Part shown: piece by piece, positions 21,616 to 28,481 of the stretch
Position numbering within the stretch: position 1 is the first letter of the stretch
How the letters are laid out: each line of letters opens with the position of its first letter
IMG/VR virus record: IMGVR_UViG_3300037245_003487
Span: 1 to 41,440 of that record
DNA length: 41,440 nucleotides
Source: a virus
Direction: 5' to 3' (one strand)
Position numbers and translations under genes: made by a program
The notes under the pieces: generated by a model
The model's database searches: none
The model's input: the letters and a program-made list of their open reading frames with translations, nothing else
Told to the model about the DNA's origin: nothing

Positions 21616-22345
21616 TAAGTCTGATGTGTTGGATAATAGTTTAGTTTATAGCTATGAGATTGAGGATTTACTTCCTTGGTCCTGATGAAAAACTTAAAAT
21701 TATAAATTTTTTATAGCTATGGTCATGATGAAGAAGTGAAAACTGTAAAAATATGAGAATACACCGGACAAAGAAATACATAAACCGCCGTTACTAGTAG
21801 GGGGTATACCCCTTTCATTCTCTCACAGCTTCATACTACCACTTCACAGCTCGTTCTCACATACCACTGATACAATTCCACCATATAAAGGGTCGCTCTC
21901 TCCTGGGTTCATTCTACCACAATACAGAACATGTCAATATACCGCCACTTCTATTCATTATCATGATGGATCGTGTTGCATCAGTGCGTGACGTTGATCA
22001 TTGCTTCATTGGCTAGTCCAGGTTAGATCTATATATAGTTAGTTATCATGAGTAGTATATATAAATATATCTATTGGTTTATATGGTTAGCTGTATAGCG
22101 TAGTATTATATATATGACATATATACTATGCTATATAATGACATACCGGTATATACGTACATACATGCATGATACTATACGTATGACAGGTATCAATATA
22201 GTATACACCTTATAGTAATAGCTGAGGGTACGCATACAGAGTACTACTCATAGGGTTATAGGTTATAATATAGGGTTATATAAGGGCTTGTTAAGGGTTA
22301 CGAAGACTTATGAAGGGTTATGAAAGGGTTTATATGACAGGGCAT
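21616..22345. other. Non-coding convergent island with palindromes and tandem degenerate repeats
   Basis: No gene of convincing length lies here on either strand. The composition differs from its surroundings: 21790-21960 is C-rich and G-poor on the upper strand with repeated CACAGCT and ACCAC words, and 22020-22210 is alternating TA/CA/TG sequence dense in short palindromes (ATACCGGTAT, CATGCATG, ATACGTAT). GGGGTATACCCC is a perfect 12-base palindrome near 21806. It separates the rightward and leftward blocks. A replication, packaging or termination role is possible but not shown. Confidence 0.6.
22094..22135. repeat. Imperfect inverted repeat (hairpin)
   Basis: A left arm starting TAGCGTAGTA and a right arm ending TACTATGCTA meet at TATGACATA. 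The arms pair over about 18 bases with one mismatch and a short bulge. There is no T-run, so it is not an ordinary terminator. Confidence 0.55.
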
Positions 22346-22354
22346 AAAAAAGGG
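22253..22354. repeat. Phased GGG(TTA) repeats
   Basis: GGGTTA-like words start at 22253, 22273, 22284 (GGGC), 22295, 22315, 22326, 22340 (GGGC) and 22352 (GGGC). Several intervals are exactly 11 bases, one helical turn. An inverted copy (ACCCTATAG) follows at 22376. They look like protein-binding iterons. Confidence 0.5.
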
Positions 22355-22380
22355 CAACAACTAATTAAAGTCATTACCCT
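22346..22380 (-). terminator. Intrinsic terminator of the leftward block
   Basis: On the lower strand, AGGGTAATGACT pairs with AGTTGTTGCCCT around a TTAATT loop (12 pairs, three of them G-T), followed by six T. It lies just after the end of the gene at 22405. Confidence 0.75.
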
Positions 22381-22404
22381 ATAGATCATATATGAATATT
22401 TAAA

Positions 22405-22743
22405 TTACTCCTTGTCAATTCTTTTAATCAGCTCCACTATAAGCTCCTTAACCTTATTCTTACTATCATTACAGCCGAAATCAATACCATCAACTAGATC
22501 AAGTAATGGATCTTGCTTTATAGTCTTATAATTTTCAACTGCTTTTAAGAATTCATCTAAAGTTACTTCTGATGCAGTAATACCAGCAGTTGATAAGCAC
22601 CTACGATTAAAATCAATATGAATATAATCCATATTTATTACATTACCTTTTGAAATAGGCCAAATCAAACCATTTTCAAAACATTTCTCTTGTATCGCTT
22701 TACTTACATTTTGATCACTAACTTTGATAAAAATATTATCCAT
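22405..22743 (-). CDS. Small soluble protein (112 aa), last gene of the leftward block
   Basis: AAGGAG lies before the ATG at 22743. The product has KAIQEKCFENGLIWP, YIHIDFNRRCLST and EVTLDEFLKAV, a layout familiar from phage hypothetical proteins that pair a mixed fold with a C-terminal helix. Function unknown. Confidence 0.65.
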   Translation of the reverse strand: MDNIFIKVSDQNVSKAIQEKCFENGLIWPISKGNVINMDYIHIDFNRRCLSTAGITASEVTLDEFLKAVENYKTIKQDPLLDLVDGIDFGCNDSKNKVKELIVELIKRIDKE

Positions 22744-22769
22744 TTTAATTTACTCCTTGTATATTAAAT

Positions 22770-23126
22770 TTACCAATTAGTCCAGCTTGGTTCTAATACG
22801 CCTCTTAAACTCTTGCCTGAATAATACAAATGACCTGTCTTACTTGTACAATTATCATCATAACATAATGTAGTTATCATTCGATCCTTAACTTCTATCC
22901 AGTAAGTAACATTACCAGTATATTTAGTACCTTTAACTATAATACCGTTCTTTATGATCTTGTAATCATCATCATCAGTAATTACAGTTGATCTACCAAT
23001 ACAATTGATCTTACCTTGATTGACTCTAACATGAAGGATCTTGACTTTGCCTTCAATTCTAGTATCACAAGGATAAACACTTAGTAATATACTAAGTAAT
23101 AACATAGTAATAATTATTCTTTTCAT
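22770..23126 (-). CDS. Exported protein (118 aa)
   Basis: A signal-like N-terminus (MKRIIITMLLLSILLSVYP) is followed by CDTRIEGKVKILHV and beta-rich sequence with CYDDNCTSKTG. Cys15-20 region is not a clear lipobox, so a secreted soluble protein is likely. AAGGAG precedes the start. Confidence 0.65.
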   Translation of the reverse strand: MKRIIITMLLLSILLSVYPCDTRIEGKVKILHVRVNQGKINCIGRSTVITDDDDYKIIKNGIIVKGTKYTGNVTYWIEVKDRMITTLCYDDNCTSKTGHLYYSGKSLRGVLEPSWTNW

Positions 23127-23248
23127 TTAATACTCCTTGTATTTATAGTATTTATAATAATTATATGCAATAACTAACTATATAATTAAGTCTCCGGCCC
23201 ATGAGAACATAGCACTTTACGTTGGTAACAGTACATAGTTAAAATTGA

Positions 23249-23404
23249 TTACCTTGAATTTAGCTCGTTTTCTACTGCTTTTAATCGTTTTTTTATATTA
23301 TCTACAGTCCTTTTATTAAATAAAGATCTAAACTCATAATCTAAACATAAGCTGTCTTTCATTGTTTGTAACTCTCCAGAGCTTAATTGGCTTAATTTAT
23401 TCAT
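23249..23404 (-). CDS. Small helical protein (51 aa)
   Basis: AAAGGAAA lies before the ATG at 23404. The product MNKLSQLSSGELQTMKDSL continues with RSLFNKRTVDNIKKRLKAV, a helical pattern. Function unknown; too short for a fold guess. Confidence 0.6.
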   Translation of the reverse strand: MNKLSQLSSGELQTMKDSLCLDYEFRSLFNKRTVDNIKKRLKAVENELNSR

Positions 23405-23462
23405 ACTATTATTTTCCTTTAAACAGAGTCTCAGAGTACTTGCCTATTGCATTAGAGCTGTT

Positions 23463-23591
23463 TTAGTTAATTTTTACATCTAATACAACTATATTACCTT
23501 TAATAAGATCATTAAATTCGATCATATTCATTGTTTTTACTTCAATCTTTGTATCATCATCAACGCTATAGAACACTTCATATTTAATCAT
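23463..23591 (-). CDS. Small protein (42 aa)
   Basis: AGGACGG lies before the ATG at 23591. The product begins MIKYEVFYSVDDDTKIEVKT and ends VVLDVKIN, with strands and an acidic centre. Function unknown. Confidence 0.55.
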   Translation of the reverse strand: MIKYEVFYSVDDDTKIEVKTMNMIEFNDLIKGNIVVLDVKIN

Positions 23592-23603
23592 TTAATACCG
23601 TCC

Positions 23604-23747
23604 TTATTTATTTAATTTATATATTCTCATTATACCATATATTTTATTAGCTCTAATTACATCTAACTCACTTTGAGTAGTTACTGTAGTATAGCTAACG
23701 TCACCAGTTTTAAAGTTCTTAAGTTGTACGTTTGTTAAGTTATTCAT
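23604..23747 (-). CDS. Small protein (47 aa), first gene after a promoter
   Basis: AAGGAG lies before the ATG at 23747. The product is MNNLTNVQLKNFKTGDVSYT and a helix-strand C-terminus. It is first in the short leftward transcript from the promoter at 23775. Function unknown. Confidence 0.6.
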   Translation of the reverse strand: MNNLTNVQLKNFKTGDVSYTTVTTQSELDVIRANKIYGIMRIYKLNK

Positions 23748-23774
23748 ATAATGCTCCTTAGTAAGTTATATCTA

Positions 23775-23834
23775 GTTATACAACTATTTATATTATAATG
23801 CAAGCTTTATTTAATTATTTACATTTGATTTACA
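23775..23834 (-). promoter_or_regulatory. Promoter with TGTAAA pair set one turn further upstream
   Basis: Lower strand: TTGCAT (-35, 23803-23798), 17-base spacer, TATAAC (-10, 23780-23775). Two TGTAAA boxes 11 bases apart lie at 23834-23829 and 23823-23818, so the nearer box is 20 bases from the -35 instead of 11. Confidence 0.65.
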
Positions 23835-24280
23835 TTATAAATAGGTTATTTTCTCTTATAGCACATAGAATATAGTTCATAGCGATTATAAATTAATTAG
23901 ATTGCTTTTAATATTTTAGTAGGGAAGTACATGCGAATTTTGCTACTTCTCACTATCACTATCATTACTATTCACCACAATAATATATATTTATAATCCA
24001 TTACATATACTATTAACAACCATTTAAGCCTTACTACTTAAGTATTACTTAACTTACTTAACTACCACTTAACAACAACTATTGTTAAGTTAACACTAAG
24101 TTAACATACCTAAGATCTAACCATATCAACACTTCAACTACAACACAACACAACACGACACAAGTTAACAATAAGTTAACATATACGACTTAAATTATAC
24201 TTAAGTTAATTAAATTCAATCTAAATTTAATCATTATTAATCAATAATTAATCATTATTTTTTAGAGCCTTTATCATCAG
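23835..24280. repeat. Non-coding iteron-like region
   Basis: About 440 bases without a gene. ACTTAA words start at 24036, 24047, 24056 and 24067. AAGTTAACA occurs at 24087, 24098, 24162 and 24173, in two pairs each 11 bases apart, with a variant at 24203. A 5-base tandem (ACAAC, three exact and one variant copy) spans 24140-24159. The upper strand is nearly free of G from about 23945. The whole looks like a replication origin or regulator-binding array. Confidence 0.6.
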
Positions 24281-24283
24281 TCA

Positions 24284-24382
24284 TTAAGTATAACTCCTGG
24301 AATTATTCCCAATGCATAATATAAAATAGGTATGTTTATTAAAATTTACATCTAGTATAGCTGATAATATTAACTCTTTCAT
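24284..24382 (-). CDS. Short open frame (32 aa), possibly frameshifted membrane peptide
   Basis: AAGGAG lies before the ATG at 24382. The product begins MKELILSAILDVNF and then becomes polar. In the next frame the sequence reads IPILYYALGIIPGVILND, a better membrane segment, ending at 24277. A frameshift near 24338 could have broken one gene. Weak evidence. Confidence 0.35.
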   Translation of the reverse strand: MKELILSAILDVNFNKHTYFILCIGNNSRSYT

Positions 24383-24472
24383 TTTATTAACTCCTTATTA
24401 TTATATACTACTTGTAATAGGAATGATTCATACTGACAAGTATTTAATTATCAAATATAATCTAATTATTAA

Positions 24473-24586
24473 TCATTCGGATTTAAGGCGATCATTCTTT
24501 ATATTTTCACATTCTAAACAAAATATAATCAATTTCCCAACACCATAACCAAGTAAGCTAATAACTAATATAAATAATATAATCAC
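24473..24586 (-). CDS. Single-pass membrane micro-protein (37 aa), GTG start
   Basis: AAAGAGGTG lies before the GTG at 24586, which overlaps the previous TGA. The product has one helix (IILFILVISLLGYGVGKLII) and a tail FCLECENIKNDRLKSE. Function unknown. Confidence 0.6.
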   Translation of the reverse strand: MIILFILVISLLGYGVGKLIIFCLECENIKNDRLKSE

Positions 24587-24744
24587 TTTTTCACCTCTTT
24601 AATCTCTTGATAGATATCAAATAAAATTTTAATATCTCTCATTAAATCATTTTTATTTATATTATCAGATTTATATAATAATATTTGGCTCTGTATTATC
24701 TCAATTCTATTAAAAAATTCTTTGTTTAAATCTTCTATACTCAT
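24583..24744 (-). CDS. Small helical protein (53 aa)
   Basis: The ATG at 24744 overlaps the preceding TGA. The product is one long polar helix pattern (IEIIQSQILLYKSDNINK) ending EIKEVKK, whose codons form the next gene's AGAGGTGA site. Confidence 0.6.
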   Translation of the reverse strand: MSIEDLNKEFFNRIEIIQSQILLYKSDNINKNDLMRDIKILFDIYQEIKEVKK

Positions 24745-25055
24745 TTTATCCCCTTATATAAATATAATTTATCTGGTATAGTTTTAAATAAATTCCTTAA
24801 CTCAGTCTTACAAATACTTATACTATCATGTACATTATAATAATAATCTATCCAGGGATAAATATCATCGTTAATTTTAAATTCATCAATTAGAGTATAT
24901 TTCTTTGATTTTCTATCCGATAGTAATAAATCTTTATTTAATAGATCCTTACTATTCAAATAAAGATATACATCACTATAGAAATCAAATTCATTATCTT
25001 TAATTATTATATTCATCCCTTCCATATTTCTTTTAAGTTTAAACTTAATTATCAT
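24741..25055 (-). CDS. 'IPDKIYIY' family, copy 1
   Basis: The ATG at 25055 was chosen because CGAGG lies eight bases upstream. The product (104 aa) has LNKDLLLSDRKSKKYTLIDEF and ends ELRNLFKTIPDKLYLYKG. The genes at 25616 and 26148 share the order (L/I)SD(K/R)xxK ... LFKxIPDKIYIY. Mixed beta-helix fold; function unknown. Confidence 0.65.
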   Translation of the reverse strand: MIIKFKLKRNMEGMNIIIKDNEFDFYSDVYLYLNSKDLLNKDLLLSDRKSKKYTLIDEFKINDDIYPWIDYYYNVHDSISICKTELRNLFKTIPDKLYLYKGIK

Positions 25056-25146
25056 TTCTTTACCTCGTATAGTATATATTTTAATATCCATGTATATGGA
25101 CAACTATTATATATCAAATAACACTTAATTATTAATTATTCGGTTT

Positions 25147-25320
25147 TTAGCCAAATAACCAATTTATAAAAGAATCTATCATTTTTCTTGTGTCAATCTC
25201 TTTCCTTACCTTGCCTTTTACCTTATAACTTTTTAATTGATCAATATTTAATCTTTTTTCCTGCAAGCCTTCATTGAATAATGCTTCAATTCTTAATTGT
25301 TCCAGGTATGATCTTTTCAT
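25147..25320 (-). CDS. Small basic helical protein (57 aa)
   Basis: AAGGAAA lies before the ATG at 25320. The product MKRSYLEQLRIEALFNEG, then LKSYKVKGKVRKE and FINWLFG at the end, is basic and helical. No family recognised. Confidence 0.6.
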   Translation of the reverse strand: MKRSYLEQLRIEALFNEGLQEKRLNIDQLKSYKVKGKVRKEIDTRKMIDSFINWLFG

Positions 25321-25333
25321 TATATTTCCTTAT

Positions 25334-25534
25334 TTAATTTTCTAATAATTGTTTAATTCTTACTATTTCACCTTGTTTTTTATCAATAAGCTTATAATAT
25401 ACATTTAATTCATTTATATATATATCTACATTATCTATATTTATATCAGATCTTAATTGATATTCTAATTCATATAAATAATTTACTATTTTCTGTTGTC
25501 TTTGTTTAATTTCTTGCTTTAATTTATTTTCCAT
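25334..25534 (-). CDS. Coiled-coil protein (66 aa)
   Basis: ATG at 25534 follows AAGGAAG; a longer frame upstream lacks a site. The product is Gln/Lys/Glu-rich helix (KLKQEIKQRQQKIVNYLYEL) with heptad spacing to the end. Function unknown. Confidence 0.55.
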   Translation of the reverse strand: MENKLKQEIKQRQQKIVNYLYELEYQLRSDINIDNVDIYINELNVYYKLIDKKQGEIVRIKQLLEN

Positions 25535-25615
25535 TTCTTTATACTTCCTTATATAGATATTTAATAAAGTCCATTCATACAAACAAACATTTAATTATTA
25601 AAGTCAATACAATTG

Positions 25616-25942
25616 TTAATTATTCGGTTCTATGGAATTTTCATATATATAAATCTTTTCAGGAATACAATTAAATAATTTATATAGCCAGTTCACGCAA
25701 ATAGTTAAATTTTGTTTATTTGTTATATAACGACAATCATCACAACTATATTTATGTTCAAATTTTAATATATGTAAAGATTTTTTTTTTAATCTTTTAT
25801 CAGATACTATCAATTTTTTATTAAGATTATTTTTTTTAATAAATTTATCTACACTGTTATAAAATATAGTTGTATTATATTCAAAAAACATATCATATTC
25901 ATTATTCATTGCACCATATTTTATTTTAATTTCATGCTTCAT
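25616..25942 (-). CDS. 'IPDKIYIY' family, copy 2
   Basis: AAAGAGGTGA lies before the ATG. The product has NKKLIVSDKRLKKKSLHILKF, a YSCDDCRY insertion not seen in the other copies, and WLYKLFNCIPEKIYIYENS. Paralogue of the genes at 24741 and 26148. Confidence 0.65.
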   Translation of the reverse strand: MKHEIKIKYGAMNNEYDMFFEYNTTIFYNSVDKFIKKNNLNKKLIVSDKRLKKKSLHILKFEHKYSCDDCRYITNKQNLTICVNWLYKLFNCIPEKIYIYENSIEPNN

Positions 25943-26148
25943 TTTTTCACCTCTTTTAATTCTAATTGAATTTTTAAAACTTTAATTTCATCATGTAAAA
26001 CATCGTTTAAAAGCTTGCAGCCTTTATTATTAATATTTAAATCAACTATACGATCTTTCAAGATCTCATTATCATTATTTAATCTCGAATTCCCAATTAT
26101 AAACACTACTAAAAAACTAATTAAAATAAATATAATTGCTCCAGCCAT
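25939..26148 (-). CDS. Membrane-anchored coiled-coil protein (69 aa)
   Basis: ATG at 26148 with AGAGGT upstream. An N-terminal helix (AGAIIFILISFLVVFIIG) is followed by a coiled coil (LNNDNEILKDRIVDL ... LKIQLELKEVKK). It sits between two 'IPDKIYIY' genes and may anchor them. Inference only. Confidence 0.6.
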   Translation of the reverse strand: MAGAIIFILISFLVVFIIGNSRLNNDNEILKDRIVDLNINNKGCKLLNDVLHDEIKVLKIQLELKEVKK

Positions 26149-26495
26149 CAAATTACCTCTTTATTATTATAAGTTATTTCATAATATTGATATATATAAA
26201 TATTATCAGGAACCTTTTTAAATAATTTATCAAATTCTTCTTTACATAATGAAATTAATTGATCTGTTTTCTCTGATATATAATAATATAATTTATCCTC
26301 TTTATATTGAAAAAGTCTTAATTTATCAATTGATTTGCTTTTAAATTCTTTATCTGATATAATTAAATAGTCTTTTAATAAGTTTAATTTTTTAATATAA
26401 AATATATTATCATTAAACATTTTTATCTTTTTACCGTTAATTTGAATTGATAAATTGCCAAATTCATTTAAATAAAATATTGATTTAATATACAT
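26148..26495 (-). CDS. 'IPDKIYIY' family, copy 3
   Basis: ATG at 26495 follows AAAGAGGTGG by five bases; the earlier GTG overlaps the site. The product (115 aa) has LLKDYLIISDKEFKSKSIDKL and EFDKLFKKVPDNIYIYQYYE. First gene after the promoter at 26514. Confidence 0.65.
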   Translation of the reverse strand: MYIKSIFYLNEFGNLSIQINGKKIKMFNDNIFYIKKLNLLKDYLIISDKEFKSKSIDKLRLFQYKEDKLYYYISEKTDQLISLCKEEFDKLFKKVPDNIYIYQYYEITYNNKEVI

Positions 26496-26513
26496 TTTTG
26501 CCACCTCTTTATT

Positions 26514-26563
26514 ATTATATCAAAATAAAATTATATTGCAAGTCTTTTTTACTATTTATTACT
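26514..26563 (-). promoter_or_regulatory. Promoter with AATAGTAAA upstream boxes
   Basis: Lower strand: TTGCAA (-35, 26541-26536), 16-base spacer, TATAAT (-10, 26519-26514). AGTAAA boxes lie at 26553 and 26563, 10 bases apart, with a 6-base gap to the -35. It drives the gene at 26148-26495. Confidence 0.7.
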
Positions 26564-26620
26564 ATTTATTAATAAGCTTAATAAACAGAATTAAATTAAT
26601 AATCCTGAATATAAAACCGA

Positions 26621-26821
26621 TTAAATTAAATTCTTATTCATATGTAATTGATCATTTTTTATATCATATATAAAATCGAAATATTTAGCGAATCTATCTA
26701 ATACATTAGTATAGACTCCATTTTCAAATTCATTATCATTAAATACATAACAATTACTATCCTGGTTTATAACATCTTCAATGTTTACTTCTGTAAAATA
26801 TTCTTTTAAAAATTCATTCAT
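26621..26821 (-). CDS. Small acidic protein (66 aa)
   Basis: AAAGGAG lies before the ATG at 26821. The product MNEFLKEYFTEVNIEDVINQ, then YVFNDNEFENGVYTN, is acidic and Asn-rich. Function unknown. It is the downstream end of the transcript from 29135. Confidence 0.6.
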   Translation of the reverse strand: MNEFLKEYFTEVNIEDVINQDSNCYVFNDNEFENGVYTNVLDRFAKYFDFIYDIKNDQLHMNKNLI

Positions 26822-26896
26822 TTAATTGACTCCTTTATATTTGCTCAATATCCATATAATAATTAAACTTAAAATAAAAAATATAATAGTATACAT
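26822..26896 (-). CDS. Single-pass membrane micro-protein (24 aa)
   Basis: AGAGGTGG lies before the ATG at 26896, which overlaps the preceding TAA. The product is YTIIFFILSLIIIWILS with a short KYKGVN end that codes the next AAAGGAG site. Confidence 0.6.
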   Translation of the reverse strand: MYTIIFFILSLIIIWILSKYKGVN

Positions 26897-26976
26897 TAGC
26901 CACCTCTAAAAATTTTACTTAATCCAGTAATTAACAGTAACAAAACTATACACATAATAATAAAAAAATCTACCAA
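26896..26976 (-). CDS. Single-pass membrane micro-protein (26 aa), TTG start
   Basis: AAGGTGG lies before a TTG at 26976, the only start available. The product VDFFIIMCIVLLLLITGLSK ends IFRGG, whose codons give the AGAGGTGG site for the next micro-protein. Confidence 0.5.
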   Translation of the reverse strand: MVDFFIIMCIVLLLLITGLSKIFRGG

Positions 26977-26977
26977 A

Positions 26978-27148
26978 TTAAACCACCTTTTTTAAATCAT
27001 TTAAATTAACTGAATTCTTTTTATTTATTAAACTGATAACATATTTAATATTATTATCAATTACTTTTAAAAATTCCCAATAATTTAATACAGGATCTTT
27101 AAATATTTTAAAATTATCCTGTTTATCTTTATAATGTATTATTATCAT
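26978..27148 (-). CDS. Small protein (56 aa)
   Basis: AAAGGTGGTGA-type site lies before the ATG at 27148. The product has HYKDKQDNFKIFKDPVLNYW and ends NDLKKVV, coded by the AAAAAGGTGG site of the next gene. Function unknown. Confidence 0.6.
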   Translation of the reverse strand: MIIIHYKDKQDNFKIFKDPVLNYWEFLKVIDNNIKYVISLINKKNSVNLNDLKKVV

Positions 27149-27165
27149 AATTCACCACCTTTTTA

Positions 27166-27417
27166 TTAAAATGAATTTTGCCTATACCAATTAGGATAAA
27201 CATTTTTATCTTTAAATTGCACATAAAATTTAATAGAATCATAATAAGGCTTACTCATTCTAATATTAATATAATTCATATCATTTCTTGATATTGCATT
27301 ATCTTCTACGGTGATCGCTTCTTTCATATTTTCACATTCAAAAACTAATTTATTTATTTTTCCCTTTGCAGGTCCCCAACCTGACATAAATTTATCATTC
27401 ATTGTAACATAGATCAT
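27166..27417 (-). CDS. Conserved small phage/plasmid-type protein ('TMNDKFMSGWG')
   Basis: The product (83 aa) has YVTMNDKFMSGWGPAKGKIN, CENMKEAITVEDNA, MNYINIRMSKPYY and VYPNWYRQ. From memory this is a widespread protein of phages and conjugative elements with no known function. AAAGGTGG precedes the ATG. Confidence 0.8.
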   Translation of the reverse strand: MIYVTMNDKFMSGWGPAKGKINKLVFECENMKEAITVEDNAISRNDMNYINIRMSKPYYDSIKFYVQFKDKNVYPNWYRQNSF

Positions 27418-27436
27418 AATTCACCACCTTTAAATT

Positions 27437-27787
27437 TTAATCAAATAAACCATATAAAATTAAATCACTTGCAAAAAATAAAATAACTTGTAAATTATTT
27501 AATTTATTTTTACCTTCACAATATTTTTTACAATAATTATGATTATCCCCAATAAAAGAATCAATACTTTCTTTATTTTCCCGATATGCTTCAATTAAAT
27601 CATTCAATGATAAATTATAAGTCTTTTTTTTATCAAGTCCAGGATTATCCTTTAAAACATATTCAGGATAATACATATAAAAATCTATCCAGGTATCATT
27701 ATTTAATTTTTTTCTCATATCAAAATCAACTATCAAATAACCTTCATTTATACAAGTATCCAAATCAATATCAGTTCCAAAAATCAT
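27437..27787 (-). CDS. Protein of unknown function (116 aa)
   Basis: AAAGGAGG lies before the ATG at 27787. The product has TCINEGYLIVDFDMRKKL and a Cys pair YCKKYCEGK before a hydrophobic C-terminal helix (LQVILFFASDLILYGLF). Possibly membrane-associated at its end. Confidence 0.6.
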   Translation of the reverse strand: MIFGTDIDLDTCINEGYLIVDFDMRKKLNNDTWIDFYMYYPEYVLKDNPGLDKKKTYNLSLNDLIEAYRENKESIDSFIGDNHNYCKKYCEGKNKLNNLQVILFFASDLILYGLFD

Positions 27788-28143
27788 TTTTTAACCTCCT
27801 TTATTGTAACACCGCCATTATAAGCCATATTATATTCAGTCTGTAAATATAATGCGTTTTCATGATCATCAGTTCGATCAATTTCCTCACCTTTCCACAT
27901 TAAAATATATTCCATATTTAAACCACCTTTAAATTCTTTTATTTTCTCATTTAATATAATTCTCTCACAAGAAGAACAATATAAATAATTGCCTATTCTT
28001 TGATCTTGCCTTTTAACTGGTATTCTAAATGATGGAATATGAATTAATTTATCTTTGTTAAATTCTTTTTTACAGCAATCGCAAGTCAAAAATTCAAATG
28101 TTTGATAGATTTTAACAGTTTTTATTAATTTAGTTACAATCAT
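27784..28143 (-). CDS. Composite frame: zinc-binding domain joined to an 'EYNMAYNGGV' protein
   Basis: Residues 1-76 contain LTCDCCKKEFNKDKLIHIP and YLYCSSCERI, a two-pair zinc ribbon. Then FKGGLN leads to Met77 (ATG 27915), preceded by AAAGGTGG. The second part, MEYILMWKGEEIDRTDDHEN to LQTEYNMAYNGGVTIKE, matches my memory of a standalone 40-50 residue phage protein. The junction lacks a stop. Confidence 0.65.
   Translation of the reverse strand: MIVTKLIKTVKIYQTFEFLTCDCCKKEFNKDKLIHIPSFRIPVKRQDQRIGNYLYCSSCERIILNEKIKEFKGGLNMEYILMWKGEEIDRTDDHENALYLQTEYNMAYNGGVTIKEVKK
27913..27930 (-). promoter_or_regulatory. Internal ribosome binding site and ATG inside a composite frame
   Basis: Lower strand AAAGGTGG (27930-27923) then ATG at 27915-27913, in frame. 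It would yield a separate 43-residue product and codes K-G-G in the fused one. Confidence 0.5.
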
Positions 28144-28144
28144 A

Positions 28145-28228
28145 TTAAACCACCTTACAAATTAAAATTACACCTAATAAGATCAATAAATTAATCCCTT
28201 TTACAATAAATATTATTTTTAATTCCAT
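28145..28228 (-). CDS. Single-pass membrane micro-protein (27 aa)
   Basis: AAGGAT lies before the ATG at 28228. The product ELKIIFIVKGINLLILLGVI ends LICKVV, coded by the AAGGTGG site of the next gene. Confidence 0.55.
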   Translation of the reverse strand: MELKIIFIVKGINLLILLGVILICKVV

Positions 28229-28229
28229 A

Positions 28230-28481
28230 TCAGATCCTTACAAGCCTTTTAATAATATCAGTATTTAATAAGTTTAAATTCTTGCCAATATTATTTTTTA
28301 CTGCTGCTTTCATTTTTTCCATACTTTCAAAATATAATATCTTTTCCTTACCTAAATTTATTATACTTTCAAATAATTTGCCAGCTCTTTTCTCTTTTAC
28401 AGTTATAGGAATAGATATAGTTTCGTATTTATACCTATAGCTATTTGACAACTCTATAATATTTACTTGTATCAATTTCAT
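28230..28481 (-). CDS. Small protein (83 aa), unknown function
   Basis: GGGGAT lies before the ATG. The product has TISIPITVKEKRAGKLFESI and AAVKNNIGKNLNLL, a strand then helices. Function unknown. Overlaps the preceding gene by four bases. Confidence 0.6.
   Translation of the reverse strand: MKLIQVNIIELSNSYRYKYETISIPITVKEKRAGKLFESIINLGKEKILYFESMEKMKAAVKNNIGKNLNLLNTDIIKRLVRI

Noticed and set aside
22253-22330. GGGTTA words as telomere-like repeats
   Set aside because: They are not tandem and are phased by helical turns; a linear end with telomeres is not indicated.
23186-23236. Sixteen-codon lower-strand frame ending CSHGPET
   Set aside because: It is GC-richer than its surroundings and looks slightly protein-like, but is too short and lacks a proper binding site. 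It may be a gene remnant.
25535-25615. TTGACT-like promoter before the gene at 25334
   Set aside because: No -10 box at 15-19 bases; the match is expected by chance in such AT-rich sequence.
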